64,000 nt of DNA from an uncultured Haliea sp. (GTDB taxonomy: Bacteria; Pseudomonadota; Gammaproteobacteria; Pseudomonadales; Halieaceae), in contig CAJXUQ010000016.1 of NCBI GenBank assembly GCA_913061145.1, positions 1 through 64,000 of the forward strand, read 5' to 3'. Of this stretch, positions 38,480 to 48,056 are shown piece after piece. The translations under genes and the position numbers were made by a program. The notes under the pieces are model-generated. The model was given only the letters and a program-made list of their open reading frames with translations, searched no databases and was not told the origin of the DNA. The first letter of the stretch is position 1, and the number at the start of each line of letters is the position of its first letter.

Positions 38480-39784
38480 TCAGAGGCCGCCGCGTCCCGC
38501 GTAGTCCATGGCGAAGCCCACCAGCGTGCGCACGCCGACAATCAGGGCGTCTTCCTGTGCGGTAAAGAACGGGGAGTGGTTGGAGGGGCGTTCGCTGCGC
38601 GGCACGCTGGGGTCGCCGGCGCCGAGCAGGATGAACAGGCCGGGGATGTGTTCCTGGTAGTAGGAGAAGTCCTCGGCGCCGGTAATCAGGCTGCCTTCGA
38701 ATACACGGTCCTCTCCCGCGGCGCGGACCAGGGTCGGCATCATCTGCCGCAGCAGCTGGGGATCATTGCCGGTCACCGGTGTCGAGTAGGTGACCTCCAC
38801 CGTTGCGCTGGCACCGTTCGCCTCGGCGATGGCGGTGACGGTGGCATCCAGGCGTTCCAGCAGCCGCTCGCGCTCGCCCCGGTCGAAGGTCCTGACCGTG
38901 CCCAGCATGGTCACCGCGTCGGGAATGATGTTGCCCCGTACACCACCCTGGATACTGCCGATGGTGAGCACGGCGGGCCCGCGTGTGATGTCAATGTGAC
39001 GTCCCGGAATGCCCTGCAGGGCGCTCAGCACCTGGCCCGCCACATAGATGGGGTCAACCCCCAGCCACGGCGATGAACCGTGGGTCTGGCGTCCGGTGAT
39101 GGTGATTTCGATACTGTCCGCCGCCGCCATGAAGCTGCCGCCGCGGTATACGAGAGAGCCGGAATCATCCGGCCAGACGTGCAGCCCGATAATGGCTTCC
39201 GGGGCATCTGGCCCTTCCAGTATGCCCTCCTTGACCATCAGCGCCGCCCCCCCTTCTTCGCCGGGTGGTGCGCCTTCCTCGGCGGGCTGGAAGATGAACT
39301 TGACTGTGCCGGCGAGCTCGTCGCGGTGCTGCGCCAGCACTTCAGCCGCGCCCATGAGCATGGCAACGTGGGCATCGTGGCCGCAGGCGTGCATCACGGG
39401 CACGTCCTTGCCCATGTACTCCCCGCGGGCAGCGGAAGCAAAGGGCAGACCGGTCTGCTCCAGCACGGGCAGTCCGTCCATGTCGGCGCGCAGTGCAATC
39501 ACAGGTCCGGGTTTGCCGCCCTTCAGTGTGCCGACCACACCGGTGTGGGCTATCCCGGTTTCGACCGCATCGAATTTCAGCGCGCGCAGATGTGCCGCCA
39601 CTTTCTCAGCGGTGCGGAACTCGCGGTTGGAGAGCTCCGGGTTCTGGTGCAGGTCGCGGCGCCACTCAATGACCCGCGGCTCAACTGCCGCGTAGGCGGC
39701 GTCCAGCTGCGCCCGGTCGGCGGCCTGTGCGACGCTTGCTGCGAGCAGCATCGCGGCCGCGAAAAAAGTGGATTTTGTGTGCAT
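38480..39784 (-). CDS. M20-family amidohydrolase, exported
   Basis: Signal peptide MHTKSTFFAAAMLLAASVAQA; MHACGHDAHVAMLMGAAEVL, EEGAPPGEEGGA. Confidence 0.93.
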   Translation of the reverse strand: MHTKSTFFAAAMLLAASVAQAADRAQLDAAYAAVEPRVIEWRRDLHQNPELSNREFRTAEKVAAHLRALKFDAVETGIAHTGVVGTLKGGKPGPVIALRADMDGLPVLEQTGLPFASAARGEYMGKDVPVMHACGHDAHVAMLMGAAEVLAQHRDELAGTVKFIFQPAEEGAPPGEEGGAALMVKEGILEGPDAPEAIIGLHVWPDDSGSLVYRGGSFMAAADSIEITITGRQTHGSSPWLGVDPIYVAGQVLSALQGIPGRHIDITRGPAVLTIGSIQGGVRGNIIPDAVTMLGTVRTFDRGERERLLERLDATVTAIAEANGASATVEVTYSTPVTGNDPQLLRQMMPTLVRAAGEDRVFEGSLITGAEDFSYYQEHIPGLFILLGAGDPSVPRSERPSNHSPFFTAQEDALIVGVRTLVGFAMDYAGRGGL

Positions 39785-39904
39785 GTGCGCGTCTCCTCTC
39801 AATGCCTGCACTGGAGTGTAGCCTGATGGCCCTCCGCGTTGAAGGAAGTGTGCCGACAAAAAAGGGGGCGATTGCCCCCAAGGTCTCCTGTTTCTTGCCA
39901 GCGC

Positions 39905-40255
39905 CTACCGGTGTGGTGCGTAGTGCGCAGGGTGTTCGTGGCGGTCGCGGCAGCTGGCGCCCTGATGTTCATGCATCAGGCCGTAGGTGAGCGCGGAGCC
40001 CAGCACAAACGCACCGACGGTGTAGCGGTGGTCGATGTCGTGGTGATGTCTGGCACCATACCAGGGCTGACGATAGTGCTTGTTTCGGTGCCAGCGCGCG
40101 GGAACCCGATACTGTGGATGCGCAGGATGCAGTGCCGCGGCATGACCCGCACTGTGGTAGTAGGTGATGACTCCGTGGCTGTGCGCGGGGCCCGCCGCGG
40201 CGGGGATAGCCGCCAACAGAGTGAAAAGTGCGGGAAGAACGAGGTGTTTGTACAT
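39905..40255 (-). CDS. Histidine-rich exported protein
   Basis: MYKHLVLPALFTLLAAIPAAAG signal peptide, then a very His-rich mature region. Confidence 0.75.
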   Translation of the reverse strand: MYKHLVLPALFTLLAAIPAAAGPAHSHGVITYYHSAGHAAALHPAHPQYRVPARWHRNKHYRQPWYGARHHHDIDHRYTVGAFVLGSALTYGLMHEHQGASCRDRHEHPAHYAPHR

Positions 40256-40504
40256 ACTGTGACTCCAGGTTGCCGGTGTTACAGCTGCGATACTGCATGC
40301 CTGCGTCTGAACCACGCCTGAACGACGGTCGGCTCATTTGCGGTCCTCGTTCAGCGACGGTTCAGCTTGCAGTGGGTATGCTGGGTATTTCCCGGGAGTC
40401 GGCTGCGTCCCGCATGGCCTCTACCGCTGAGGGTGTGGCATCTGGCACACTCCTGCCTGTGGCGGCATGTCGCGGCCAGATTCGAATCGTGTGTGAGGAC
40501 AGGT

Positions 40505-40765
40505 ATGGGTGATCGTTTGCGGGTTTTCCTGCTGCTGGTATGCCTGCTGGTAGTCGCTGGAGGCTGGAGCGCGTCCACGCCGGTGCTGGCGCAGCAGGCG
40601 GGTTCCGCCGCCCAGAAAAGCATCATGACCCCGCGCGAGGCGGCCGCCAAGGCCCGCGCGCAGCATGGTGGCAAGGTCCTGAATGTGTCTCGGCAGGGTA
40701 ACGCCTACCGGGTGAAGCTGCTGCTCGATTCCGGTCGGGTCATCACTGTAACGGTCAAGGGCTGA
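40505..40765 (+). CDS. PepSY-like small exported protein
   Basis: Signal peptide; ARAQHGGKVLNVSRQGNAYRVKLLLDSGRVITVTV; upstream of RR/HK pair. Confidence 0.8.
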   Translation: MGDRLRVFLLLVCLLVVAGGWSASTPVLAQQAGSAAQKSIMTPREAAAKARAQHGGKVLNVSRQGNAYRVKLLLDSGRVITVTVKG

Positions 40766-40768
40766 GCC

Positions 40769-41452
40769 TTGCGCATGCTGGTGGTTGAAGATGATGTCCG
40801 TCTGCGACAACGGCTTGTCGGGCACTTCAGCGCGCTGGGCTGGGTGGTCGGCGAGGCCCCGGGGGGCAGTGAGGCGGACTATCTGGCTCGCGAATTGCCC
40901 TGTGACCTGGCCATCGTGGATCTCGGTTTACCCGACGTGCCCGGCATCGAACTGATTGCGCGCTGGCGCGCCATGGGCCTTGCATTCCCAGTGCTCGTCC
41001 TCACCGCCAGGGCAGATTGGCAGGAGAAGGTGCAGGGGCTGGAGGCCGGTGCAGACGATTACGTCACCAAGCCGTTCTATCTGGAGGAGCTGGAGGCGCG
41101 CGTGAACGCCCTGCTGCGACGGGTGTCCGGTCGCATCACCGAGCGGGTTCACTATGGCGCCATCGCCATTGACTACAGTGCGCGCTCGGTAACTGTTGAC
41201 GGCGCCGTGCTGGAACTGACGGCGTTTGAATACAACACGCTTGCCTACCTGGCGCATCGCGCGGGTACGGTGGTCTCGAAAACAGAACTCACCGAACACC
41301 TCTATCAGCAGGAGCACGACCGCGACAGCAATGTTATCGAGGTTTTTGTGGGCCGCCTGCGACGCAAGCTGGACCCGCAGGGCCACTTGCAGCCGATCGA
41401 AACGGTGCGTGGCGCCGGCTACCGCTTTGCGCTTGTGCCGGTGACCGAGTGA
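40769..41452 (+). CDS. OmpR/PhoP-like response regulator
   Basis: Receiver and winged-helix domain; start TTG 40769 or ATG 40775. Confidence 0.93.
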   Translation: MRMLVVEDDVRLRQRLVGHFSALGWVVGEAPGGSEADYLARELPCDLAIVDLGLPDVPGIELIARWRAMGLAFPVLVLTARADWQEKVQGLEAGADDYVTKPFYLEELEARVNALLRRVSGRITERVHYGAIAIDYSARSVTVDGAVLELTAFEYNTLAYLAHRAGTVVSKTELTEHLYQQEHDRDSNVIEVFVGRLRRKLDPQGHLQPIETVRGAGYRFALVPVTE

Positions 41453-42777
41453 GGTCGGGGCTGTCTCTTGCGGCTCGCCTGTCCCTTGCCAGCGCCCTGA
41501 TTCTGCCCGTGTTCCTGGGGGCCACTGGCTGGTACCTGGAGCATAGCCATCGCCTCAGCATAGAGGCCGCCCAGGCCGAGCGCCTGGAATTGCAATTGCT
41601 CAACCTGCTGGCACAGGCAGAATTCGACGCGGCGCTGGAAGTGCCTGCTGATTTGCTGGAGCCGCGTCTGGCGCAGCCGGGGTCAGGGTTCTACGCCGTG
41701 ATCAGCGATGCTGACGGGACTCTCCTGTGGTCGTCGCGCTCCGCGCTGAGCCTGGACCTCAGCCGCATCCCCCTCGCCATGCCGCCACTGCGTCCGGGCG
41801 GCACTGCCAGCTCCCGGGTGAATGGGCTGCTCCGGGTTTCGCTACAGGTGCTCTGGGAGACGGCGTCCGGCTCGGACGTGCCCCTGCGCTTCACTGTGCT
41901 TGAAACCACCGCGCCGATCGAGGCCGATCTGGCGCAGTACCGGCGCAGCCTGCTGCTCTGGCTCGGCGGTTCCGCACTCGCTCTGCTGGGCTGTCAATTG
42001 CTGATTCTCGGCTGGGGCCTGCGCCCCTTGCGCGCGCTGGCGGTTGACATCGCGCGCCTGGAGGCGGGCGAAACGGCCCTGCTACAGCGTCCCTACCCGA
42101 GAGAGGTGGAGGTGCTCACACACAACCTCAATACCCTTTTACAGGGGGAGCAACAGCGACGCGAACGGGTGCGGCGCACCCTGGGCGACCTTGCGCACAG
42201 TTTGAAAACACCACTGGCGGTGATCAGGACAGCAGATCCGCAGGCCCGGGATTACCCCGAGGTGGTCTCGGAACAGACCGATCGCATGGAAGAGATCGTG
42301 AGCTACCAGTTGCAACGTGCGACCGGCGGCGGCGCCCGCCTGCTGCAGCGTGTTCCCGTGGCACCGGTCCTGGAGCGCCTGCGCGGCAGCCTGTTGAAGG
42401 TCTATGCGGGTCGCGCTATCGACATCCAACTGCTGGTGGAGGCGGGCTGCACGTTCCGTGGTGACGAGCGCGACCTCATGGAGATGCTGGGCAACCTGAT
42501 GGACAATGCCTGCAAGTACGCGCAGCGGCGCATTCGTATCAGCGCCGCCGGGGGCGAGGAACATCCGCTGGACATCATCGTTGAGGACGATGGGCCCGGC
42601 GTCGCCCCGGCGCTCTGCCGGACTATCCTGCAGCGCGGCTTTCGTGCCGACAGCCGCGGTGAGGGGCAGGGCATTGGACTGTCGGTGACGGCAGACATTG
42701 CCGCGAGTTATCAGGGCAGCCTGACCATTGACTCCGGCGGTCAGGGTGGTGCGCGTGTCCGCCTGCGCTTTGACTGA
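41449..42777 (+). CDS. Sensor histidine kinase (PhoQ-like)
   Basis: HAMP, DLAHSLKTPLAVIR H-box, HATPase; overlaps RR stop. Confidence 0.92.
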   Translation: MRSGLSLAARLSLASALILPVFLGATGWYLEHSHRLSIEAAQAERLELQLLNLLAQAEFDAALEVPADLLEPRLAQPGSGFYAVISDADGTLLWSSRSALSLDLSRIPLAMPPLRPGGTASSRVNGLLRVSLQVLWETASGSDVPLRFTVLETTAPIEADLAQYRRSLLLWLGGSALALLGCQLLILGWGLRPLRALAVDIARLEAGETALLQRPYPREVEVLTHNLNTLLQGEQQRRERVRRTLGDLAHSLKTPLAVIRTADPQARDYPEVVSEQTDRMEEIVSYQLQRATGGGARLLQRVPVAPVLERLRGSLLKVYAGRAIDIQLLVEAGCTFRGDERDLMEMLGNLMDNACKYAQRRIRISAAGGEEHPLDIIVEDDGPGVAPALCRTILQRGFRADSRGEGQGIGLSVTADIAASYQGSLTIDSGGQGGARVRLRFD

Positions 42778-42813
42778 TCGCCAGAGTCGTCGTAAACCAA
42801 GGGAGAAATCATC

Positions 42814-43542
42814 ATGAAAAACCTGCCGCACAGTATCCGGTGCCTGTTTGCCCTGCTGCTGTTGTTCACGCACACGGCCGTCGCAGCGGAGGGCCGGCCC
42901 TATCCGCAGATCCGCGTCACCGGTGAAGGCGTGGCAACCCTGCCTCCGGATATGGCGCTGTTGTCCCTGGCGGTGACGCGGGACGCGCCGACGGCCGCAC
43001 AGGCCCTCGAGGAAACCTCCAGCGCGATGCGGGATGTACTGGCGGCCATGCGCAAGGCGGGTATTGAGGAGCGCGACCTGCAAACCGAACAGTTTGCCAT
43101 TCACCCCCGATACCGGGATGAGCCAGCGCAGGTCAAGGGCGAGCCCCCCACACCCCGCATCGTCGGCTACACCGTCAGCAATGGGCTCAGCGTGCGCGTG
43201 CGCCAGCTCGACAGCCTGGGCGCGATTATCGACATGTCGGTGCGGCTGGGCGTGAATCAGGGTGGCGGCATCCAGTTTCTCAACGATGATCCGGCTGCCG
43301 CTATTACGGCGGCCCGCACGGCGGCAATGCAGGATGCCCTGGCCCGGGCCCGAACCCTGGCTGCCGCGGCCAACGTGGGCCTCGGTGCCATTCTCGACAT
43401 CTCGGAGCAATCCTATCAACCCCGTCCGATGATGATGGCGAGAGCAGACATGGTGATGGCCGATGCCGGTGCTGTGCCCATTGCCGGCGGCGAGAACAGC
43501 TACCGGGTGACGGTCAATGTTGTGCTGGCTCTGGAGCAGTGA
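42814..43542 (+). CDS. SIMPL (DUF541) domain protein
   Basis: IRVTGEGVATLPPDMALLSLAVTRDAPTAAQALEETSSAM. Confidence 0.92.
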   Translation: MKNLPHSIRCLFALLLLFTHTAVAAEGRPYPQIRVTGEGVATLPPDMALLSLAVTRDAPTAAQALEETSSAMRDVLAAMRKAGIEERDLQTEQFAIHPRYRDEPAQVKGEPPTPRIVGYTVSNGLSVRVRQLDSLGAIIDMSVRLGVNQGGGIQFLNDDPAAAITAARTAAMQDALARARTLAAAANVGLGAILDISEQSYQPRPMMMARADMVMADAGAVPIAGGENSYRVTVNVVLALEQ

Positions 43543-43844
43543 GTCGCGCGGGGAAAAAATTACCGTTTGCAGGGAATAAGCGGCAGCTGCCAGACGTCTT
43601 AGGTTTGAAAGTGGAGTGAAACACTACTTTGAGGGGGCGGCGAAGTGCCGTTTGGGTAGTGTCCCGGATGCGCAAGCAGTGGGGCACACGGCCTTCCCCG
43701 TCAGCCTCCATTTTCGTTGAAGGTCCGCTGAACCTGAGCGTACAGAAGGTGCTAACCAACCGGCTGGGTGTAAAGGGGAGGGGAGTTTCAACGCCTCAGG
43801 ACAGGATGGGGAACGCTAGCCCCCCAGCCCTGGAACTACAGGGT

Positions 43845-44585
43845 TTATTGCCAGCTTCTGGTAATAAGCCCTGCTTCTCTTTTCGCACTTGCCGCATCAC
43901 CACTCGCATTGCTCTCCACGAAGGTGGCGACCGGGTCGCTGTCCGCTGCGCTGGCGGGACGGTAGGCGTCTGCAGCACCGTTCTGCAGGGAAGTTTGTAC
44001 TGCGGCTACGCGGGTCTCCCAGTGCCCATCATCACGGCAGGCAACACCGCGGATGGTTTGCGCCTCGTTGGCCAGGAGGTATTCCCGGCACCAGGTACCC
44101 TCATGGTTAGGGAAGCTCAGTACCGGACGCAACCTGCTGCCATCGGCCAGTGTTTCCCAGCCGTCGGCTCGCGAAGGTAGCTGTTCCAGCGCCGCGGACA
44201 GCACCGCGCCACTGTCGCCATGTTGTTCAGCTTGCCATTGGGGTACCAGAAGCAATGCGGCAGCCGCCGCCAGTGATGCCGCAACGGCGAATCCACGCGC
44301 GTTGTTCATGGTAAACCGGTGCAGGCGATGGGGTTGTGTCTGAATCCGTACCGGGGCGTTCTCCAGCATTGCGCTCACCCGTTCAGGCAGGGGTTGCCGG
44401 GCGGCCGCCGCACGCAGTGTCCCGCGCAGTTGTGCCTGCAGTGCGCGCATCGCCTCCAGATTCGCCGCGAGGGCGGCATCCTCTGCAATACGGCGCTCAC
44501 AGGCCGCGCGTTCTGCGGGCAGCAGCTCGCCGTCCAGGTATGCTGACAGTATTTCCCAGTCCTGATCTGTCATGTCGCCTTTCAC
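43845..44585 (-). CDS. Anti-sigma factor
   Basis: N-terminal ILSAYLDGELLPAERAACERRIAED; single TM; downstream of ECF sigma. Confidence 0.85.
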   Translation of the reverse strand: MKGDMTDQDWEILSAYLDGELLPAERAACERRIAEDAALAANLEAMRALQAQLRGTLRAAAARQPLPERVSAMLENAPVRIQTQPHRLHRFTMNNARGFAVAASLAAAAALLLVPQWQAEQHGDSGAVLSAALEQLPSRADGWETLADGSRLRPVLSFPNHEGTWCREYLLANEAQTIRGVACRDDGHWETRVAAVQTSLQNGAADAYRPASAADSDPVATFVESNASGDAASAKREAGLITRSWQ

Positions 44586-44592
44586 ATCGTCC

Positions 44593-45090
44593 TCATTCCG
44601 GGGTCTCCCGGTTTTTCAGCAGCTGCGCCCTCGCCCGGGCCACCCTGCTCATGATAGTGCCGACGGGCACCTCCAATATGTCAGCGGCCTCGGCATAACT
44701 CTTGCCTTCCACCGCGACCAGCGACAGCGCCATGCGCTGCTCGGGCGGCAAGGCATCCAGCGCCATTGCAACCGCCTCCAGCGCACGTTCGCTGTCTGCG
44801 TCGTCCTCGGCCGACGGCGCCTCATCGGTGTCCCATGCCATCTGTAGCGGGTAACGCTGGCGGACCTCGCGCGAGCGAAGTTCGTCAATCCACGCGTTCC
44901 TGCACACCCTGTATGCCCATTTCGCCGCGTCGGCGTCATCGGGCATGCCCTTCTCCAGGATGCGCTCTACGGTCATCTGCAGCAGATCGTCAGCGTCAGC
45001 CGACGTTCCGCTCAGTGACAGGCAGAACCGACGCAAATTGCTCAGTTCTGCCATCAGAACTTCTCGCTGTGAGTGGCTCAGCGATGGCAT
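44593..45090 (-). CDS. ECF-family RNA polymerase sigma factor
   Basis: Region 2 ADDLLQMTVERILEK...; region 4 LPPEQRMALSLVAVEGKSYAEAADILEVPVGTIMSRVARARAQL. Confidence 0.93.
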   Translation of the reverse strand: MPSLSHSQREVLMAELSNLRRFCLSLSGTSADADDLLQMTVERILEKGMPDDADAAKWAYRVCRNAWIDELRSREVRQRYPLQMAWDTDEAPSAEDDADSERALEAVAMALDALPPEQRMALSLVAVEGKSYAEAADILEVPVGTIMSRVARARAQLLKNRETPE

Positions 45091-45111
45091 AATGATCCTG
45101 TTACTGGAGAT

Positions 45112-45137
45112 GACGATTAGCCGCCGGATTCTATTCC
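45112..45137 (-). promoter_or_regulatory. Candidate ECF promoter for sigma/anti-sigma operon (GGAAT-N17-CGTC)
   Basis: Minus strand TGGAATagaatccggcggctaatCGTCAT. Confidence 0.5.
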
Positions 45138-45144
45138 ATTTGGG

Positions 45145-45170
45145 GGAATTAATCGCGCTATGATTCGTCT
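45145..45170 (+). promoter_or_regulatory. Candidate ECF promoter for subtilase gene (GGAAT-N16-CGTCT)
   Basis: GGAATtaatcgcgctatgattCGTCT just upstream of CDS. Confidence 0.55.
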
Positions 45171-45179
45171 TTACTATAG

Positions 45180-46895
45180 ATGGCATTGGCCATGTGGAGG
45201 GTGAAAGCTGTGCGACAGTCTACCGTAATGTCCCCTTTTCAGTGTATTGCACCGGCGGCGTGCTCCACGCTGCGGGCCGCTTTGCTGTTCCTCCCGGCCT
45301 GTATTTTCGCCACAGCACTGTTCGCCCTTGCGCCGACCCCGGTGCTCGCGCAGGTTCCCTGCTGCCTCGATGAAGAGGAGTTCGAGGAGTATCTCGAAGA
45401 GTCCATCGAAGAGGAAGTTGCGGAGAACGTCGAAGAGGAAGTGGCCGAGAATATCGAGGAAGAACTCGAGGTTGTCGTTGACCAGGCGGTCGGGGAAACC
45501 ATTGAGGATTCCATCGAGGATTCCATCGAGGAAACGATCGACGATTCGGTGGAGAAATCGGTTGAGGAAACGGTCGCCGACAGCGTGGAAGAGTCGGTGG
45601 AAGACGCCGTCGAAAGCACGGTTGAAGAGTCGGTGGCGGGTGCGGTAGAGGATTCCGTGGAAACCTCCGTTGAGCAGAATGTTGCCAGTGCGGTTGAAAA
45701 ATCGGTTGAAGAAACCGTGGAGCAGACGGTAACCGCGTCGGTCGAGGGCCAGGTTGAGGTCGGCATCGCGGCGGCGATTGAAGATCGTCTGGAAAGCGAA
45801 ATCGCGACTGTGCTAGAGGATCTCGAAAGTCAGTTGGAGATCGATGAGGCGCGCATCAAGACACAGCAGTGGCTGGTGATGGCAGAGCCCGAGGTATTCG
45901 ACGAGCTGGCGGTCAAGGGATACCTGTTTGACCGCGTGACAGACTTGCCGGGTATGGGGTTGCTGCTGGCAGAAGTGGAAGCCCCTTCCAGCTTTGAAAT
46001 CTATGATGTGCGTGAAGGTGTCATCGATGTCGTGGGGCGCGGGCGCGCCGAAGTGGATTTGAACCACATTTATACGGCGAGCGCTCCGGTGCACCATACG
46101 GTAGAAGGCGCGAGACCGCGCAATGTATTGCATTTTCCTGCGGGAATGGACGATCTGGCGTTGCGTCTGGGCATGATTGACAGTCTGGTGGATACCGCGC
46201 ACCCCGCGTTGCAGAAGGCCAATATTCACAGCCGTGCGTTTGCCACGGAAGGGGCTACGTTGCCCGCCTTCCACGGTACGGCGATCGCGTCCATTTTTAC
46301 CGGTCGGGATACGGACTACCTCGGCCTGGCGCCCAGTGCTGAACTCTACGCCGCCGCCGTGTTCGAGCAGGACGCGGCGCGCGGTGAAATCGCCAGCACT
46401 GTCAGCCTGGTGCGTGCTCTCGACTGGTTGATCTCATCCGGTGTCGACGTGGTGAACATCTCTCTGGCGGGGCCACCCAATCGCCTGTTGGAGAAAGCGC
46501 TGAGCCGCGCTGCGTCGCGTGGCGTGCTGATTCTCGCTGCAGCGGGAAACGGTGGTCCCATGGCCAAACCCATGTATCCCGCCGCCTATCCGTCAGTCAT
46601 GGCAGTGACGGCAGTCGATGCCCACGGGCGCGTGTTCAGGCTGGCGAACCGCGGCGACTATGTTGACCTGGCGGCGCCGGGTGTCGGCCTGTTGCATGCG
46701 CGGTCCGGCGGTGGCTATGCCACCTCGTCAGGCACGTCCTTTGCCGTGCCGTTTGTGGCTACCGCCGCTGCCCGTTTGCGTCTGCTGTCGCCTTATGAAG
46801 ATGTGCGGGAAGCGCTGCTCAGCAGTGTGCAGGACGAGGGTGTGCCCGGGCGCGATGATGTGTACGGCTACGGGGTGTTGCGCGTAAACGGCTGA
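45180..46895 (+). CDS. S8-family (subtilisin-like) serine peptidase with N-terminal Val/Glu-rich repeat region
   Basis: Signal peptide; GMIDSLVDTAHP (D), FHGTAIASIFTG (H), SGTSFAVPFVAT (S); repeats (S/T)VEESVEDAVES... Confidence 0.9.
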   Translation: MALAMWRVKAVRQSTVMSPFQCIAPAACSTLRAALLFLPACIFATALFALAPTPVLAQVPCCLDEEEFEEYLEESIEEEVAENVEEEVAENIEEELEVVVDQAVGETIEDSIEDSIEETIDDSVEKSVEETVADSVEESVEDAVESTVEESVAGAVEDSVETSVEQNVASAVEKSVEETVEQTVTASVEGQVEVGIAAAIEDRLESEIATVLEDLESQLEIDEARIKTQQWLVMAEPEVFDELAVKGYLFDRVTDLPGMGLLLAEVEAPSSFEIYDVREGVIDVVGRGRAEVDLNHIYTASAPVHHTVEGARPRNVLHFPAGMDDLALRLGMIDSLVDTAHPALQKANIHSRAFATEGATLPAFHGTAIASIFTGRDTDYLGLAPSAELYAAAVFEQDAARGEIASTVSLVRALDWLISSGVDVVNISLAGPPNRLLEKALSRAASRGVLILAAAGNGGPMAKPMYPAAYPSVMAVTAVDAHGRVFRLANRGDYVDLAAPGVGLLHARSGGGYATSSGTSFAVPFVATAAARLRLLSPYEDVREALLSSVQDEGVPGRDDVYGYGVLRVNG

Positions 46896-47849
46896 TTACC
46901 AGCGATAAACATAGCGGCTGCCGACAATGCCCTGTTCGAAGTCGCTGATCTGGAAGTTGGAGCGGTAGTCCCCGTAGGCGAAGTAGAGCTGCAGCGCGCC
47001 CTGTTTTGACAGGGGGTACTCCAGGTCCAGCTGCACCCGATGCCGCTCATCCCGACGCTGCTCTCCCTCTATGCTGCCTATTCCCGGCGTCAGTCCACTG
47101 TAATCGCGGTTTTCATAGCGGTAGGCCATTTCCAGCTTGAGCACTTTCTCACCAACATCGACCCGGCGTATGTAGCGCAGCTTGGCAGCGTGGGATGTGA
47201 AATCCAGACGCTCAAGGTTGGCGTCCTCAGAACGGAACCGGTAACCCATATTGAAGTAGCTGCGCAAGCCGCGCGCGAAAAAATAGACATCGATTTCTCC
47301 CGTGTGCGTGGTGGCGTCGCGCTCTGCACGCTCCTTGATCTGCTTGTCGGAGAAGACATAGGCGGCCCTGCTGAACCACTTCTGGCTGAGGAAGCCGGAG
47401 ACATAAGGTGACGCCCTGTAGAGTTCCAGGAAGCCGTTGCCGTCCAGCAGTGAATTGACATAAAACGTGGAGAATCCGGCGTCAACGCGACCCGCCTGGG
47501 TTTTCAGGTTGGCGCCAAGGATATGCGTTTGCCGGTTCAGGTCTGAAAAATCCTGGTACATATCCTGGTTGAAGTCGTAGGTCAGGCGCAGGTCAGTCTC
47601 GGGACTGAAATAAGTGCGCATACCCAATTTGCCTTCAACGGTTACCGCGGAATCCCCTTCCCGTGTGCTGGCATCCAGTTCATCAATGGTGACGTTGGTA
47701 TCGTACTCGGCACCTACGCCCAACTCGGCAAAATAGCTCGTTGGCGGAGTGCTTTCGGTTCTGGTGTCCTCTTCGGCTGCGGCACCCAGGGACATCAAGC
47801 ACGCAGTCAGGGCGACGACTCCGGCCAGGTTAAATCTCGGCTGTGGCAT
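46896..47849 (-). CDS. Outer-membrane beta-barrel protein
   Basis: Signal peptide; alternating amphipathic strands; C-terminal GSRYVYRW. Confidence 0.75.
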   Translation of the reverse strand: MPQPRFNLAGVVALTACLMSLGAAAEEDTRTESTPPTSYFAELGVGAEYDTNVTIDELDASTREGDSAVTVEGKLGMRTYFSPETDLRLTYDFNQDMYQDFSDLNRQTHILGANLKTQAGRVDAGFSTFYVNSLLDGNGFLELYRASPYVSGFLSQKWFSRAAYVFSDKQIKERAERDATTHTGEIDVYFFARGLRSYFNMGYRFRSEDANLERLDFTSHAAKLRYIRRVDVGEKVLKLEMAYRYENRDYSGLTPGIGSIEGEQRRDERHRVQLDLEYPLSKQGALQLYFAYGDYRSNFQISDFEQGIVGSRYVYRW

Positions 47850-48056
47850 GCCAAGGGTCCTGATGGTGGTCGAGACGGAAACGCGAGACTAACCAATGGC
47901 GGCGTTTGCGACAAGGGCTTGCGCGGTACTCTCGCCTATGCTCAGCGTCGGTGAGCGTAATTTGCTCCCGCCGACGCAACGGCGCAGAATGCGCTTCGAC
48001 GATTGCAGCCCAGAGATCGCTATCCCGTGCCCTCGCCAATACCGTACCTACCGCAC

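Noticed and set aside
43514-43759. 81-aa minus-strand ORF near the SIMPL gene
   Set aside because: Overlaps the SIMPL 3' end and inverted repeats; no support as coding.
45239-45766. 175-aa minus-strand Ser/Thr-rich ORF
   Set aside because: Mirror of the Val-Glu repeat region of the subtilase; low complexity from the repeat codons.
45405-45840. Repetitive DNA considered as CRISPR or satellite array
   Set aside because: Repeats are degenerate coding repeats in frame with the protease; no spacer/repeat structure. No CRISPR array seen anywhere in the window.
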